Source of the DNA: Loktanella sp.
GTDB lineage: Bacteria; Pseudomonadota; Alphaproteobacteria; Rhodobacterales; Rhodobacteraceae
NCBI GenBank assembly: GCA_017390475.1
Contig: JAFPBO010000026.1
Location: 124,001 to 188,000 of the forward strand
Reading direction: 5' to 3'
Length of the DNA stretch: 64,000 nt
A program made the position numbers and the translations under genes. The first letter of the stretch is position 1. Each line of letters starts with the position of its first letter. Shown here in pieces: positions 26,130-35,801 of the stretch. The notes beneath the pieces were generated by a model that was not told where the DNA came from, did not search any database, and saw only the letters and a list, made by a program, of their open reading frames with translations.

Positions 26130-26205
26130 TGGTGAGCCGGTCGGGATCCGAACCCGAGACCTACTGATTAAAAGTCAGTTGCTCTACCAGCTGAGCTACC
26201 GGCCC
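26130..26205 (-). tRNA. tRNA-Lys (anticodon TTT)
   Basis: On the minus strand: acceptor GGGCCGG, D-arm TAGCTCAGCTGGTAGAGC, anticodon loop CTTTTAA, T-arm TCGGGTTCGGATCCCGA, 3' acceptor CCGGCTC with A and encoded CCA. 76 nt. Confidence 0.97.
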
Positions 26206-26301
26206 ACACATTCGCGCTCATTAGAAAGTCAGGGCAGCGGGGTCAACCCCCAAATGCCATCGCGGCTGGATTACTGTCTGCGCATTGTCTATATGGCCCG
26301 G

Positions 26302-27117
26302 ATGACACAGCGCAAACCACCTTATTTACCGTTCATGAAAATGCATGGGCTGGGCAACGACTTTGTTGTCGTGGACGAACGTGGCCAAATGCCACAGGTC
26401 GATGCTGCGCTTGCGCGCGCTCTGGCCGACCGGCATCGGGGCGTCGGGTTTGATCAATTGGCGGTGATCACGGACAGCACCCAAGGCGATCTGCATCTGA
26501 CCTTCTGGAACAGCGATGGATCCACCTCTGCCGCTTGCGGCAATGCCACACGCTGTATCGCGCGGCTGGTGATGGACCAGACCGGGCGTGATGCGCTGAC
26601 CATCACCACAGATCGCGGCACCTTGCAGGCGGTGGATGCGGGCGACGGTCTGACATCCGTCAACATGGGACAGCCGCAACTGGCCTGGGATGAAATTCCA
26701 CTTTCAGAACAAATGGATACGCTGCATCTGCCGATAGATGGCGCACCCACCGCCACCGGCATGGGCAACCCGCATTGCACCTTTTTTGTGGATGATGCCG
26801 AGGCTGTGGACCTTGCCGCGCGCGGCGCGTTGACCGAACAGCACCCGCTTTTCCCACAGCGCACCAATGTGCAATTCGCGAGCCTGCTGGCCCCGGATCA
26901 TCTGCGGATGCGGGTCTGGGAACGCGGGGTTGGGGCGACGCTCGCCTCTGGCTCCTCCTCTTGTGCCACAGCCGTTGCCGCGGCACGGCGCGGGCTGACC
27001 GGCAAAAAGGTGACCATCACGCTCGACGGTGGCGATCTGGTCATCGACTGGCGGAGTGATGGGGTCTGGATGACCGGCGCGACGGCGCATGTTTTCGACG
27101 GACAATGGCGGCTGTGA
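26302..27117 (+). CDS. dapF: Diaminopimelate epimerase
   Basis: Interconverts LL- and meso-diaminopimelate for lysine and peptidoglycan. The 271-residue protein starts [20 protein letters not shown]. The two catalytic cysteines are in [10 protein letters not shown] (near 79) and [10 protein letters not shown] (near 220); [10 protein letters not shown] and [10 protein letters not shown] are also family signatures. An upstream ATG at 26293 adds MAR. Neither start has a clear ribosome binding site, and the frame open from 26179 would overlap tRNA-Lys. It overlaps mtaB by 13 nt. Confidence 0.95.
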   Translation: MTQRKPPYLPFMKMHGLGNDFVVVDERGQMPQVDAALARALADRHRGVGFDQLAVITDSTQGDLHLTFWNSDGSTSAACGNATRCIARLVMDQTGRDALTITTDRGTLQAVDAGDGLTSVNMGQPQLAWDEIPLSEQMDTLHLPIDGAPTATGMGNPHCTFFVDDAEAVDLAARGALTEQHPLFPQRTNVQFASLLAPDHLRMRVWERGVGATLASGSSSCATAVAAARRGLTGKKVTITLDGGDLVIDWRSDGVWMTGATAHVFDGQWRL

Positions 27118-28373
27118 TGCAGAACGCCCCGGTCTTTTCGAATCACGGCTGCCGCTTGAACGCCTATGAAACCGAGGCGATGAAGGAACTGGCCGCCAGC
27201 GCCGGTGTCCAGAACGCCGTGATCGTGAACACCTGCGCGGTGACGTCAGAGGCCGTGCGCAAAGCCCGGCAAGACATCCGCAAATTGCGCCGCGACCACC
27301 CGGATGCCAAAATCATCGTCACCGGCTGCGCCGCCCAGACCGAACCCGGCACTTTCGCCAAAATGGCCGAGGTTGATCTGGTCATCGGCAATACCGAGAA
27401 AATGGACCCCGCGACCTGGGCCGGCATGGCCCCCGACCTGATCGGCCAGACAGAGGCGGTGCAGGTCGATGACATCATGTCGGTGACCGAAACCGCAGGC
27501 CATCTGATCGACGGTTTCGGCACCCGCAGCCGCGCCTATGTCCAGGTCCAGAACGGCTGCGACCATCGTTGCACTTTCTGCATCATCCCTTTCGGGCGCG
27601 GCAATTCCCGTTCCGTCCCCGCCGGTGTTGTGGTCGATCAGATCAAACGTCTGGTGGATCGCGGCTATGCCGAGGTGGTGCTGACGGGTGTCGACCTGAC
27701 CAGCTGGGGTGCCGATCTGCCAAGCGCGCCGAAGCTGGGTGATCTGGTGATGCGGATCCTGAAACTGGTGCCCGATCTGCCGCGCCTGCGGATCAGTTCC
27801 ATCGATTCCATCGAGGTGGACGACAATCTGATGCAGGCCATCGCGACCGAACCCCGGCTGATGCCGCATCTGCATCTGTCGCTGCAACATGGCGATGATC
27901 TGATCCTCAAACGGATGAAACGCCGCCATCTGCGCGACGATGCGATCCGGTTCTGTCACGATGCGCGCGCTTTGCGGCCCGATATGACCTTTGGTGCCGA
28001 TATCATCGCCGGTTTCCCGACTGAGACAGAGGATATGTTCGCCAATTCGCTCGCTCTTGTGCGCGATTGCGACCTGACATGGCTGCATGTCTTTCCCTAT
28101 TCCGCGCGCCCCGGCACGCCTGCCGCAAGAATGCCCGCCGTGAATGGCAAGGCAATCAAGGACCGCGCCGCCCGGCTGCGCGCCGCTGGCGACGCGCAGG
28201 TCAGCGCGCATCTGGCCGCGCAGGTCGGCAAGACCCATCAGATCCTGATGGAAAGCCCGCGCATGGGCCGCACCGCCCAATTCACCGAAGTCGTCTTTGA
28301 GACCGACCAACCCGAAAGCCGGATCGTGACCGCCCGGATCACCGGCGTCGCTGACAATCATCTGTTGGCCTGA
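27105..28373 (+). CDS. mtaB: tRNA t6A37 methylthiotransferase
   Basis: Radical SAM enzyme converting t6A to ms2t6A at position 37 of tRNAs reading ANN codons. The 422-residue protein has N-terminal UPF0004 cysteines ([24 protein letters not shown]), radical-[11 protein letters not shown] near 150-157, [11 protein letters not shown] and [10 protein letters not shown], and a C-terminal TRAM-like region. RxN and CRLNAYE mark the MtaB rather than the MiaB or RimO subgroup. Start ATG 27105 lies inside dapF, so the two are coupled. Confidence 0.93.
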   Translation: MAAVMQNAPVFSNHGCRLNAYETEAMKELAASAGVQNAVIVNTCAVTSEAVRKARQDIRKLRRDHPDAKIIVTGCAAQTEPGTFAKMAEVDLVIGNTEKMDPATWAGMAPDLIGQTEAVQVDDIMSVTETAGHLIDGFGTRSRAYVQVQNGCDHRCTFCIIPFGRGNSRSVPAGVVVDQIKRLVDRGYAEVVLTGVDLTSWGADLPSAPKLGDLVMRILKLVPDLPRLRISSIDSIEVDDNLMQAIATEPRLMPHLHLSLQHGDDLILKRMKRRHLRDDAIRFCHDARALRPDMTFGADIIAGFPTETEDMFANSLALVRDCDLTWLHVFPYSARPGTPAARMPAVNGKAIKDRAARLRAAGDAQVSAHLAAQVGKTHQILMESPRMGRTAQFTEVVFETDQPESRIVTARITGVADNHLLA

Positions 28374-28374
28374 T

Positions 28375-28400
28375 AAAACCTTCCCCGCGGGGAAGGTTTT
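28375..28400 (+). terminator. Terminator after mtaB, 26-bp perfect palindrome
   Basis: AAAACCTTCC-CCGCGG-GGAAGGTTTT begins 2 nt after the mtaB stop and is followed by TCTCGCTTTG. The inner 22 bp recur exactly inside thiQ at 34205-34226. Confidence 0.8.
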
Positions 28401-28442
28401 CTCGCTTTGTTCAAAATACTCCCGCCGGAGGCATCGAATCTT

Positions 28443-29075
28443 TTGCAATCCCGACCGATCCTCTGGAGCTTCCGCCGCTGCCCCTATGCCATGCGCGCAA
28501 GGCTCGCGATCCACGCCAGTAGTGTCCCGGTCGCACTGCGTGAAATCCTGCTGCGCGACAAACCGGCAGAATTTCTGGCGACCTCGCCCAAAGGCACGGT
28601 ACCAGTCGTCGATACCGGCACCCAAGTGATCGCCGAAAGCCGCGACATCATGCTTTGGGCGCTGGCGCAGAATGACCCCGAGGGCTGGCTGAACATGCCG
28701 CAGCAAGGGCGCGGCCTGATCGATCACTGCGATGGGCCGTTCAAAGCGGCGCTGGACCATACCAAATATGCCGTGCGCTATCCCGAACTGGACCCGGAGG
28801 ATGAACGCCGGAAAGCCATGGATTTTCTGCGCGATCTGGACGCGCGGCTGACCATCACGCCTTTCCTTCTGGGACCTGAACGCCGGATGGCGGATATGGC
28901 GATCCTGCCGTTCGTGCGACAATTTGCACAGATCGACAGGGCGTGGTTTGATGCGCAAGGGCTGGATGGCGTTTCGCGCTGGCTGGACGAATTCACCAAT
29001 TCCGCGCGCTTTGCCGCCGTGATGCAGAAATATCCGCCTTGGCAAAGCGGGCAGGATCAGGTTTTGTTCCCGTGA
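28443..29075 (+). CDS. Glutathione S-transferase-fold protein (CPYA type)
   Basis: 210-residue protein with a glutaredoxin-like N-terminus: LWSFRRCPYAMRARLAI contains a CPYA active site, followed by GTVPVVDTG and the cis-Pro region, then an all-alpha C-terminal domain (RMADMAILPFVRQFAQ). The best start is TTG at 28443, 11 nt after GGAGG; the frame is open from 28407 through a repeat-like stretch. It is probably a thiol transferase or disulfide reductase; substrate unknown. Another GST-fold gene follows 18 bp later. Confidence 0.8.
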   Translation: MQSRPILWSFRRCPYAMRARLAIHASSVPVALREILLRDKPAEFLATSPKGTVPVVDTGTQVIAESRDIMLWALAQNDPEGWLNMPQQGRGLIDHCDGPFKAALDHTKYAVRYPELDPEDERRKAMDFLRDLDARLTITPFLLGPERRMADMAILPFVRQFAQIDRAWFDAQGLDGVSRWLDEFTNSARFAAVMQKYPPWQSGQDQVLFP

Positions 29076-29093
29076 ATTGCAAAGGGTGCCGAA

Positions 29094-29693
29094 ATGAAAC
29101 TGCTGATGTCCCTCGCCTCGCCTTTCGTGCGCAAAGTGCGTGTTGTCCTGCGCGAACTTGATCTGTTGGATCAGGTGGAAGAAGTGAATGTCACCACGAC
29201 CCCTTTGGCCTCTGACCCCACGGTGATTGCCGCGAACCCGGTCGGCAAGATCCCTGCATTGGTGCGCGCATCGGGCCCTGCGATCTATGACAGCCGGGTG
29301 ATCACCCGCTTTCTGAACGATCATGCGGGCGGAAAGCTATATCCACAGGCGCGGATCTGGGACATTCTGACGCTCGAAGCCACGGCCGATGCGATCATGG
29401 ATGCCAGTGTCGCGATGACCTACGAGGTCCGGCTGCGGCCAGAGGCGCAGCAATCCCCCGACTGGATCGAGGCGCAATGGGGCAAGGCCAGCCGCGCAAT
29501 TGCCGTTATTAACGCCCGCTGGATGAGCCATCTGAAAGGGCCGCTTGATATTGGTCAGATCAGCACCGCCTGTGCGCTATCCTACATCGATCTGCGCCAT
29601 GACATGCGCGGCTGGCGCAATGGCAATGATGCGCTGGCAGCATGGCACGCGGATTTTACTGCGCGCGATAGCATGCAACAAACCGCCGTCTGA
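29094..29693 (+). CDS. Glutathione S-transferase family protein
   Basis: 199-residue cytosolic GST-like protein. The N-terminus MKLLMSLASPFVRKVRVVLRE places Ser at the usual thiol-stabilising position, followed by NPVGKIPALV and YDSRVITRFLNDH. The C-terminal half is helical (DIGQISTACALSYIDLR). It is the second of a pair with the CPYA-type gene upstream, but the two are too different to be a recent duplication. It ends 3 bp before a convergent outer-membrane gene. Confidence 0.87.
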   Translation: MKLLMSLASPFVRKVRVVLRELDLLDQVEEVNVTTTPLASDPTVIAANPVGKIPALVRASGPAIYDSRVITRFLNDHAGGKLYPQARIWDILTLEATADAIMDASVAMTYEVRLRPEAQQSPDWIEAQWGKASRAIAVINARWMSHLKGPLDIGQISTACALSYIDLRHDMRGWRNGNDALAAWHADFTARDSMQQTAV

Positions 29694-29696
29694 CGG

Positions 29697-30341
29697 TCAA
29701 AAGTTAAAGCTGACCCCGACATTCACCGCATTGGTGAAAATATCACTCTCGATTTTGCCACCGCTGTCGAGCTTGGCAGAATTCGATGTGAAGGTACCCT
29801 TATATTCACCGAAAACGGACCATTGGTCGCTGATCGGATAAGACGCACCGGCGATCCACGTCGCCGCAGGACCAGTCAGCTGATAGCCAAATGTTTCTGA
29901 CGCGCCATTGGTAACTTCGACATGCGGGATCGAAACACCGACGCCGCCACCGACATAGGGCGACACATCGCCAATCATATTGGGCCAGCGCCGATAAGCA
30001 TTCACCGTCAGCGTGTTCAGTCCATCAGTGAATTCAAGCACATCATAGCCATCGGGCAACTGGTCGTCCTTGGGATAGACCTTGTTATGCGCAAAATCGA
30101 GCCCATAGCCAAAGCTGGGCGATTGCCAGCGCGTCGCACGGATACCGTAATAGATCGGCGCGCTGCCTGACCGGCCTTCCCAGCTTTGCCGGAAATCAGA
30201 GTCGGCAATGATCGGATCGTTGCGAATCGATATGTCAGAGGCGGGAGCAGATTGCGCGCCGCCATAAAAGCTTAGCTCAACCTGACCGAAGGCCAGGGAG
30301 GGGGCAGCGAAGATGAAGCAGCAGAGTGCGATGACGCGCAT
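29697..30341 (-). CDS. Outer-membrane beta-barrel protein, lipid A oxidase (LpxQ)-like
   Basis: 214 residues with signal peptide MRVIALCCFIFAAPSLAFG and a C-terminal Phe (NVGVSFNF) typical of outer-membrane barrels. Blocks LSFYGGAQSAP, YYGIRATRW, FGYGLDFAHNKVY, EFTDGLNTLTVNAYRRWP, PYVGGGVGVSIPHVEVT and YPISDQWSVFGEYKG resemble, from memory, rhizobial lipid A oxidase LpxQ, which oxidises the proximal glucosamine of lipid A with oxygen. A generic OmpA-like barrel is the alternative. Monocistronic and convergent with a GST gene. Confidence 0.62.
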   Translation of the reverse strand: MRVIALCCFIFAAPSLAFGQVELSFYGGAQSAPASDISIRNDPIIADSDFRQSWEGRSGSAPIYYGIRATRWQSPSFGYGLDFAHNKVYPKDDQLPDGYDVLEFTDGLNTLTVNAYRRWPNMIGDVSPYVGGGVGVSIPHVEVTNGASETFGYQLTGPAATWIAGASYPISDQWSVFGEYKGTFTSNSAKLDSGGKIESDIFTNAVNVGVSFNF

Positions 30342-30750
30342 AATATTCGAATCCCCAGGGCAGCAGGTGTAATTGACGAATAAAGTTTGCCACAGAAAGT
30401 CTCAAGAAAACATTAAGTGATGGCCCGGCATCCGCCCCCCGTTGTGGTCACCGGGCAACAAATATTTGAATATTCGCTTAAAATTACAATGCAATAGCGA
30501 TTCGTTTGCATTAAACCCACGATGATGGCTGTGTTTTGGGGTTGCTTTAGGCACATGGTATCGCTGGGGTCAGGAACTATCCTGACCGGTGATGTTTGCG
30601 CCATCAGCCTCTTGCAAGGGACCCTGCGCCCGATTGTCCGCTGGACGGCTGTTGTGAAGGGGGCTAAACAACCGCCAATTGGACCGATGGCAACATCGGT
30701 CTAGTCTTTGCATGGGCAGTCCGCCCGCTAACGAACCGGAGATGCACCCA
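30342..30750. other. 409-bp non-coding region and petABC leader
   Basis: No convincing gene. The left part (30400-30520) is AT-rich, with AATATTTGAATATT near 30460-30480, and probably holds promoters. The right part contains two hairpins in the petA leader direction: GGTCAGGA-ACTA-TCCTGACC at 30568-30587 and ACCGATG-GCAA-CATCGGT at 30683-30700. ORFs of 60-63 codons on both strands look like chance. Confidence 0.6.
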
Positions 30751-31311
30751 GTGTCACAAGTAGAAGAACATCAGGGAACACGCCGCGACTTCCTTTACTA
30801 TGCCACCGCCGGAGCAGGCGTTGTCGTGACGGGCGCCGCGGTCTGGCCCCTCGTCAATCAAATGAACCCTTCCGCCGACGTTCTGGCACTGGCCTCGATC
30901 CGCGTTGATGTCAGCGCTGTCAGCCCCGGCACGCAATTGACGGTCCTTTGGCAGGGCAAGCCGGTTTTCATCCGCGCCCGCACCGAAGCCGAAATCGCCG
31001 AGGCGAATGCGGTCGAATTATCGCAATTGCCTGACCGTCTGTCACAGAACGCCAACCTGCCTGATGACGCTGATGCCAGCGACGCGAACCGCGCCCTGTC
31101 AGAAGACGGCGTCTGGCTGGTCCAGATGGGGATTTGTACGCACCTGGGTTGTGTGCCGCTTGGTCAGTCCGGTGATTTCAATGGCTGGTTCTGCCCCTGC
31201 CACGGGTCGCATTACGACACCTCCGGTCGCATCCGCCGTGGTCCTGCACCCCGCAATCTTGATATTCCCGTTGCGTCCTTCGTGGACGAAACAACCATTC
31301 AACTCGGTTAA
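30751..31311 (+). CDS. petA: Ubiquinol-cytochrome c reductase, Rieske iron-sulfur subunit
   Basis: 2Fe-2S subunit of cytochrome bc1, linking quinol oxidation to cytochrome c1. The 186-residue protein starts [17 protein letters not shown], a Tat-like twin-arginine anchor with one membrane helix (about 18-38). Cluster ligands are in [10 protein letters not shown] and [12 protein letters not shown] at 30751 lies 9 nt after GGAG and gives the Rhodobacter-like N-terminus; ATG at 30742 (adding MHP) sits too close to that GGAG. First gene of petABC, 12 bp before petB. Confidence 0.96.
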   Translation: MSQVEEHQGTRRDFLYYATAGAGVVVTGAAVWPLVNQMNPSADVLALASIRVDVSAVSPGTQLTVLWQGKPVFIRARTEAEIAEANAVELSQLPDRLSQNANLPDDADASDANRALSEDGVWLVQMGICTHLGCVPLGQSGDFNGWFCPCHGSHYDTSGRIRRGPAPRNLDIPVASFVDETTIQLG

Positions 31312-31323
31312 GGAGAGCGATCC

Positions 31324-32664
31324 ATGGCTGGTATCCCCCACGACCATTACGAACCAAAGTCGAACGGCGAAAAGTGGCTGCATACGCGGCTGCCCATCGT
31401 CGGGCTGCTGTATGACACATTGGTCCTGCCGACGCCGAAGAACCTGAACTGGATGTGGATCTGGGGTATCGTCCTGGTGTTCACGCTGGTGCTGCAGATC
31501 GTCACCGGCATCGTGCTGGTCATGCATTACGTGCCGCATGTCGATATGGCCTTTGCGTCAGTCGAACATATCATGCGTGATGTGAACGGCGGCCATATGA
31601 TCCGCTATTTCCACATGAACGGCGCGTCTTTGTTCTTTGTCGCTGTCTATGCGCATATGTTCCGGTCGCTGTACTATGGGTCCTACAAGGCCCCGCGTGA
31701 GGTGACATGGATCATCGGCATGCTGATGTATCTGCTGATGATGGGCACCGCATTCATGGGCTACGTGCTGCCATGGGGTCAGATGTCGTTCCACGGCACG
31801 GCGGTGATCACCGGCTTGTTCGGCGCAATTCCCTTTGTCGGCGAAAGCGTACAGACATGGCTGCTGGGAGCATCTGCAGTGGGTCAGCCTGCACTGAACC
31901 GCTTCTTTTCGCTGCATTATCTGCTGCCATTCATCCTGCTCGGCCTGACGATCGTGCATATCTGGGCGTTCCACACGACCGGCAACAACAACCCGACTGG
32001 TGTTGAAGTCCGCCGCACGTCGAAAGAAGATGCAGAGAAAGACACCCTGCCCTTCTGGCCCTATTTCGTGATCAAGGACCTGTTCGCGCTGGCCGTTATC
32101 CTTGTCGTGTTCATGGCGGTTGTCGGGTTCATGCCAAACTATCTGGGCCACCCGGATAACTACATCCCTGCCAACCCGCTGGCGACGCCGTCGCATATCG
32201 TGCCCGAATGGTACTTCCTGCCGTTTTACGCGATCCTGCGGGCCTTTGACGGTGATGTCTGGCTGGTGATTGCAACGCAGTGGATCACTTTCGGGATCGT
32301 TGACGCCAAGTTCTTTGGGGTTCTGGCGATGTTCGGTGCGATTGTCGTGATGGCGCTGGCCCCATGGCTGGATACATCAAGCGTGCGGTCTGGTCGGTAT
32401 CGCCCGATGTTCAAGTACTGGTTCTGGCTGCTGGTCGTCGATTTCTTTGTCCTGATGTGGGCAGGGGCGATGCCGGCGGAAGGGATCTATCCCTATATCG
32501 CGCTGATCGGCTCGGTCTATTGGTTCGCCTATTTCCTGGTGATCCTGCCGCTGCTGGGTGTGATCGAAAAGCCGCTGACACCGCCAGCGACCATCGAAGA
32601 AGATTACAACGCGCATTACGCGCCGAAAAGCGACGGCACCCCCGTTGCGAACCCGGCGGAGTGA
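31324..32664 (+). CDS. petB: Cytochrome b of the bc1 complex
   Basis: 446-residue integral membrane subunit with eight helices binding hemes bL and bH and both quinone sites. Visible are the Qo-site PEWY motif ([14 protein letters not shown]), the paired heme His residues in the helix regions [18 protein letters not shown] and [20 protein letters not shown], and [13 protein letters not shown]. It belongs to petABC and is needed for cyclic photosynthetic and respiratory electron flow. Confidence 0.98.
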   Translation: MAGIPHDHYEPKSNGEKWLHTRLPIVGLLYDTLVLPTPKNLNWMWIWGIVLVFTLVLQIVTGIVLVMHYVPHVDMAFASVEHIMRDVNGGHMIRYFHMNGASLFFVAVYAHMFRSLYYGSYKAPREVTWIIGMLMYLLMMGTAFMGYVLPWGQMSFHGTAVITGLFGAIPFVGESVQTWLLGASAVGQPALNRFFSLHYLLPFILLGLTIVHIWAFHTTGNNNPTGVEVRRTSKEDAEKDTLPFWPYFVIKDLFALAVILVVFMAVVGFMPNYLGHPDNYIPANPLATPSHIVPEWYFLPFYAILRAFDGDVWLVIATQWITFGIVDAKFFGVLAMFGAIVVMALAPWLDTSSVRSGRYRPMFKYWFWLLVVDFFVLMWAGAMPAEGIYPYIALIGSVYWFAYFLVILPLLGVIEKPLTPPATIEEDYNAHYAPKSDGTPVANPAE

Positions 32665-32672
32665 GGAAGCAG

Positions 32673-33539
32673 ATGAACATGATCCGTAAATTCACACTCG
32701 CCGCCACTACAGCGCTTGCCCTGACATCAGGGCAGGCCATCGCGGCGGGCGCGGAGATCGAAGTAACAGATTACGCATTCTCGTTCGAAGGACCGTTTGG
32801 TCAGTTCGATCAGATGCAGTTGCAGCGTGGCCTTCAGGTCTATACCGAGATTTGCGCCGCCTGCCACGGTCTGGAATATCTGTCGTTCCGCAACCTTGGC
32901 GATGCTGGCGGCCCCGGCCTGCCCGAAGATCAGGTTTTCGCCTATGCGGAATTCTATGAAGTCTTCGATCAGGCCCTGTTCGATGGAGAAGGCGATTTCC
33001 GCCCGGCGACACCTACGGATAAGTTCCCCAGTTCCAACCTTGCCAATGCGCCAGACCTGACGCTGATGGCCAAGGCACGCGCCGGTTTTGAAGGGCCCTA
33101 TGGCACCGGCATGGCGCAATTGTTCCGCGGGATGGGCGGTGCTGAATATATCGCATCGCTGATGACCGGCTATCATGAAGAGCCCGAATGTGCGCTGGAA
33201 GGCGAGCCGATGGACGGCTACTACAACGTGGCTTTCGCCGCCGGTGGTTTCCCCGAAAGCTGCATCGACGACAACGGCCACCATATGGTTCCCGGTAGCT
33301 GGATCAACATGGCGCCGCCCTTGTATGGCGATGATGTTGATTATGCCGACGGCAGCTCTACCGATCTGGAAGCTGTTTCGATGGACGTCGCCGCCTTCCT
33401 GATGTGGACAGCCGAACCCAAGATGATGGCCCGCCAGCAGGCCGGTCTGACCGGCGTGATCTTCCTGACGTTGCTGTCGGTCCTGCTCTATCTGACCAAC
33501 AAGCGCCTTTGGGCACCCTATAAGAACAAGAAAAAGTAA
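32673..33539 (+). CDS. petC: Cytochrome c1 of the bc1 complex
   Basis: 288-residue membrane-anchored c-type cytochrome. Signal peptide [25 protein letters not shown], heme motif CAACH (Cys61, Cys64, His65), and a C-terminal anchor [20 protein letters not shown]. Two further cysteines (PECAL, ESCID) could form the structural disulfide seen in Rhodobacter c1. The frame is open to 32364, but ATG 32673 with GAGG upstream starts the signal peptide. 8 bp after petB. Confidence 0.97.
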   Translation: MNMIRKFTLAATTALALTSGQAIAAGAEIEVTDYAFSFEGPFGQFDQMQLQRGLQVYTEICAACHGLEYLSFRNLGDAGGPGLPEDQVFAYAEFYEVFDQALFDGEGDFRPATPTDKFPSSNLANAPDLTLMAKARAGFEGPYGTGMAQLFRGMGGAEYIASLMTGYHEEPECALEGEPMDGYYNVAFAAGGFPESCIDDNGHHMVPGSWINMAPPLYGDDVDYADGSSTDLEAVSMDVAAFLMWTAEPKMMARQQAGLTGVIFLTLLSVLLYLTNKRLWAPYKNKKK

Positions 33540-33560
33540 TCACCGCTGTGCCGGTTGATG

Positions 33561-33587
33561 AAAGGCCCGCCATCACGGCGGGCCTTT
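33561..33587 (+). terminator. Rho-independent terminator of petABC
   Basis: AAAGGCCCGCC-ATCAC-GGCGGGCCTTT then T. It lies between petC (plus) and the thiQ stop (minus) and may act in both directions. Confidence 0.9.
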
Positions 33588-33592
33588 TGCGT

Positions 33593-34285
33593 TCAGCCAA
33601 GGTAAGCCGCCAAGGCGGGTGACGGATCACGGAAAAACACATCCGTTGAAATGGGTGCGCTGACCTGCCCATCGCCGACGAATGCAGCCTGATCTGCGAT
33701 ACGTTTCGCATCTGACGGATCATGCGTCACCATCAGCAATGTCCGCCCGGCAGCGCCCAGGGTCGCCTGCACCAGATCCAACATTTCATCCTTCAACCCC
33801 GGCCCGAGTGCTGCAAAGGGTTCGTCCAGCAATACCACGGGCCGCTGCGCCAAAAGCACCCGCGCCAAGGCGGCACGGCTTTGCTGCCCGCCGGACAGGG
33901 CACCCGGTTTGCGACTGCCTAACCCGGAAAGTCCCACGGCATCCAACGCGTGTTCGACCTGCGTCAATTCGTTACGGGTCAACCGCAGCGTAGGGCGCAG
34001 CCCAAGCCCCACATTCTGTCTGATCGTCAAATGCGGAAACAGGTTATTGTCCTGAAAGATCGCAGAGATCGGCCGCGCACCGGGGGCCAGCCCAGTCAGG
34101 TCATCGCCCTGCCACAGCACACGGCCAGCGGCGGGTGCAAGAAACCCGGTGATCGCCGCCAAAAGTGTCGATTTCCCTGCCCCGGATGGGCCGATCAGTG
34201 CAGTAACCTTCCCCGCGGGGAAGGTTATGTCGGCCATCAGCGTGAAATCATCCTGCGTCAGCAGCAGCTTGTCACAGGTCAGCAT
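33593..34285 (-). CDS. thiQ: Thiamine ABC transporter ATP-binding protein
   Basis: 230-residue ATPase of the thiamine/TPP importer. Walker A GPSGAGKS (about 31-38), signature LSGGQQSRAALARVL near 126, Walker B VVLLDEPFAALGP and switch His in MVTHDPSDA. AAGGAGGG lies 7 nt before ATG 34285; an in-frame earlier start at 34324 is not needed. It overlaps thiP by 14 nt. Last gene of thiBPQ under the TPP riboswitch. A 24-bp perfect palindrome at 34204-34227 encodes ITFPAGKVT. Confidence 0.93.
   Translation of the reverse strand: MLTCDKLLLTQDDFTLMADITFPAGKVTALIGPSGAGKSTLLAAITGFLAPAAGRVLWQGDDLTGLAPGARPISAIFQDNNLFPHLTIRQNVGLGLRPTLRLTRNELTQVEHALDAVGLSGLGSRKPGALSGGQQSRAALARVLLAQRPVVLLDEPFAALGPGLKDEMLDLVQATLGAAGRTLLMVTHDPSDAKRIADQAAFVGDGQVSAPISTDVFFRDPSPALAAYLG
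34204..34227. repeat. 24-bp perfect palindrome inside thiQ
   Basis: TAACCTTCCCC followed by GCGGGGAAGGTTA. The inner 22 bp are identical to the terminator palindrome after mtaB (28377-28398). The encoded residues are normal for the family, so the gene is not disrupted. Confidence 0.75.
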
Positions 34286-35801
34286 CGGCGCGCCCTCCTT
34301 GATCGCAAAGCCAAAAGGCAGCAAAGCTGAGCACCAGCAACAACAGCGCTGCCCCTGCCGCCGCCTCCATCCGGAACGCGCCCATCAGCCGGAACATGGC
34401 GAGTGGCAGGGTTTGTTCCGCCTCGCCCGCGAACAAGGCGATCACCCCAAGATCACCCATCGACAAAGCCGCCGCAAGCCCCGCGCCAAAGCCGAGGGGT
34501 CGGCGGATGCGCGGCAACACGACAATCCGCACGAAGGCCCAGCCGGTCAGCCCAAGGCTCGCCCCCAAGCGCGCGAAATCACGCTGGATCGCCGTAGCCG
34601 ATGGGGCGATCGCGCGCAGGGCAAAGGGCAGGGCGAGCGTTGCGTTAACCAAGATCGTAATAGGCAGGGCCAGACGGGCCGGGTTGATGACGGGATAGAC
34701 CAGTAAGAACGCGCCTGTGCCGACGACCAGACCGGACGCGGCCAAAGGCAGGACGCCGACAACAGCGATCAGCGACCCACCGCGCAGGGCAAGGCCCAGC
34801 GCCATCGTGACGCAAAGCAAGGCGGAACACGCTGCGACAATGACCGACCTGCCCGCTGCCGCCCAGATCGAGGCGGGCATCAGCGCCAGCCCCGGCACGC
34901 CGCGCCAGATGATCATGGCCAAAGGCATTAACAAAAAGACAGCGACCAGCGCGATCATCAGGTAATCCATTAACGGCCAGCGCAGGTCCCAGCGTTGCAC
35001 GACACGGTCCAACCCCGCGCCCAAGGCATCGACGCTTGTCACCCGCCAGACCAAAGCCGCCGCCACAGCGCATAGCCCGAACTGGATCGCCGCCAGCATC
35101 GCGGCGCGCCCCAGATCGAAATCGAACCGCAGCGCCTGATAGATCGCCAGCTCTACCGTGGTGGCGCGCGGCCCGCCGCCCAAGGTCAACGCCACGGCGA
35201 AACTGGTCAGGCAGATCAGGAAGATCACCAGAAACGCCCCCGGCACGACATTGCGCAACATCGGCCATTCGAGCAAGCGCCCGACCGGCATGTTCAGCGA
35301 TGCGGCCAGCCGGAACCGTTCCGCCGGGATCGACAGCCATCCTTGCAGGATCAGCCGGATCGCCAAGGGCAGGTTGAAGAACACATGCGCCAGCACGACG
35401 CCATGAAAGCCGTAGATGGTGACCGTCGGCAGGCCCAGCCATGTCAGGCCAGTATTCACGACGCCATTGCGCCCGAACACTGCGATCAGCCCGATCACCG
35501 CGACGATCACCGGCAACAAAAACGGTGCGCCCAGCAGCGTGACCAGCACCTTACGCCCGGCGAATTGCCGCCGCGCCAAGGCCCGCGCGACGGGGATTGC
35601 CAGCACAACGCTAAGCATGGCGGACACCAGCGCCTGATGCAGGGTAAAGCGGATCACCACCCAATCGGCAGGTGACAACCCGCGTTGCCATTCGGCACGC
35701 CAGCCGACAGCGGCCAGCGTCCCGATGGTCAGCACCAGCACCAGCACCGCCGCAGCGGTACCGGGCCAGCGTGGCGCTATTGCGACAGCGCGTTGCGCCA
35801 T
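34272..35801 (-). CDS. thiP: Thiamine ABC transporter permease
   Basis: 509-residue permease consisting of two fused permease halves, about 11-12 helices, as in ThiP. Two EAA-like loops are seen: the first reads RFRLAASLNMPVGRLLEWPML and the second RDFARLGASLGLTGWAFVRIV. It overlaps thiB by 25 nt and thiQ by 14 nt. Forms the channel for thiamine or thiamine pyrophosphate uptake. Confidence 0.92.
   Translation of the reverse strand: MAQRAVAIAPRWPGTAAAVLVLVLTIGTLAAVGWRAEWQRGLSPADWVVIRFTLHQALVSAMLSVVLAIPVARALARRQFAGRKVLVTLLGAPFLLPVIVAVIGLIAVFGRNGVVNTGLTWLGLPTVTIYGFHGVVLAHVFFNLPLAIRLILQGWLSIPAERFRLAASLNMPVGRLLEWPMLRNVVPGAFLVIFLICLTSFAVALTLGGGPRATTVELAIYQALRFDFDLGRAAMLAAIQFGLCAVAAALVWRVTSVDALGAGLDRVVQRWDLRWPLMDYLMIALVAVFLLMPLAMIIWRGVPGLALMPASIWAAAGRSVIVAACSALLCVTMALGLALRGGSLIAVVGVLPLAASGLVVGTGAFLLVYPVINPARLALPITILVNATLALPFALRAIAPSATAIQRDFARLGASLGLTGWAFVRIVVLPRIRRPLGFGAGLAAALSMGDLGVIALFAGEAEQTLPLAMFRLMGAFRMEAAAGAALLLLVLSFAAFWLCDQGGRADADL

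Noticed and set aside
26179..26301. Upstream extension of dapF
   Set aside because: It would overlap tRNA-Lys and lacks similarity to DapF N-termini.
27246..29324. 692-codon minus-strand open frame opposite mtaB and a GST
   Set aside because: Low-complexity, His/Gln/Gly-rich antisense frame typical of high-GC third-position bias; it covers two well-supported plus-strand genes.
30522..30704. 60-codon plus-strand frame before petA
   Set aside because: No ribosome site, no recognisable features, and it spans the leader hairpins; best read as non-coding leader.
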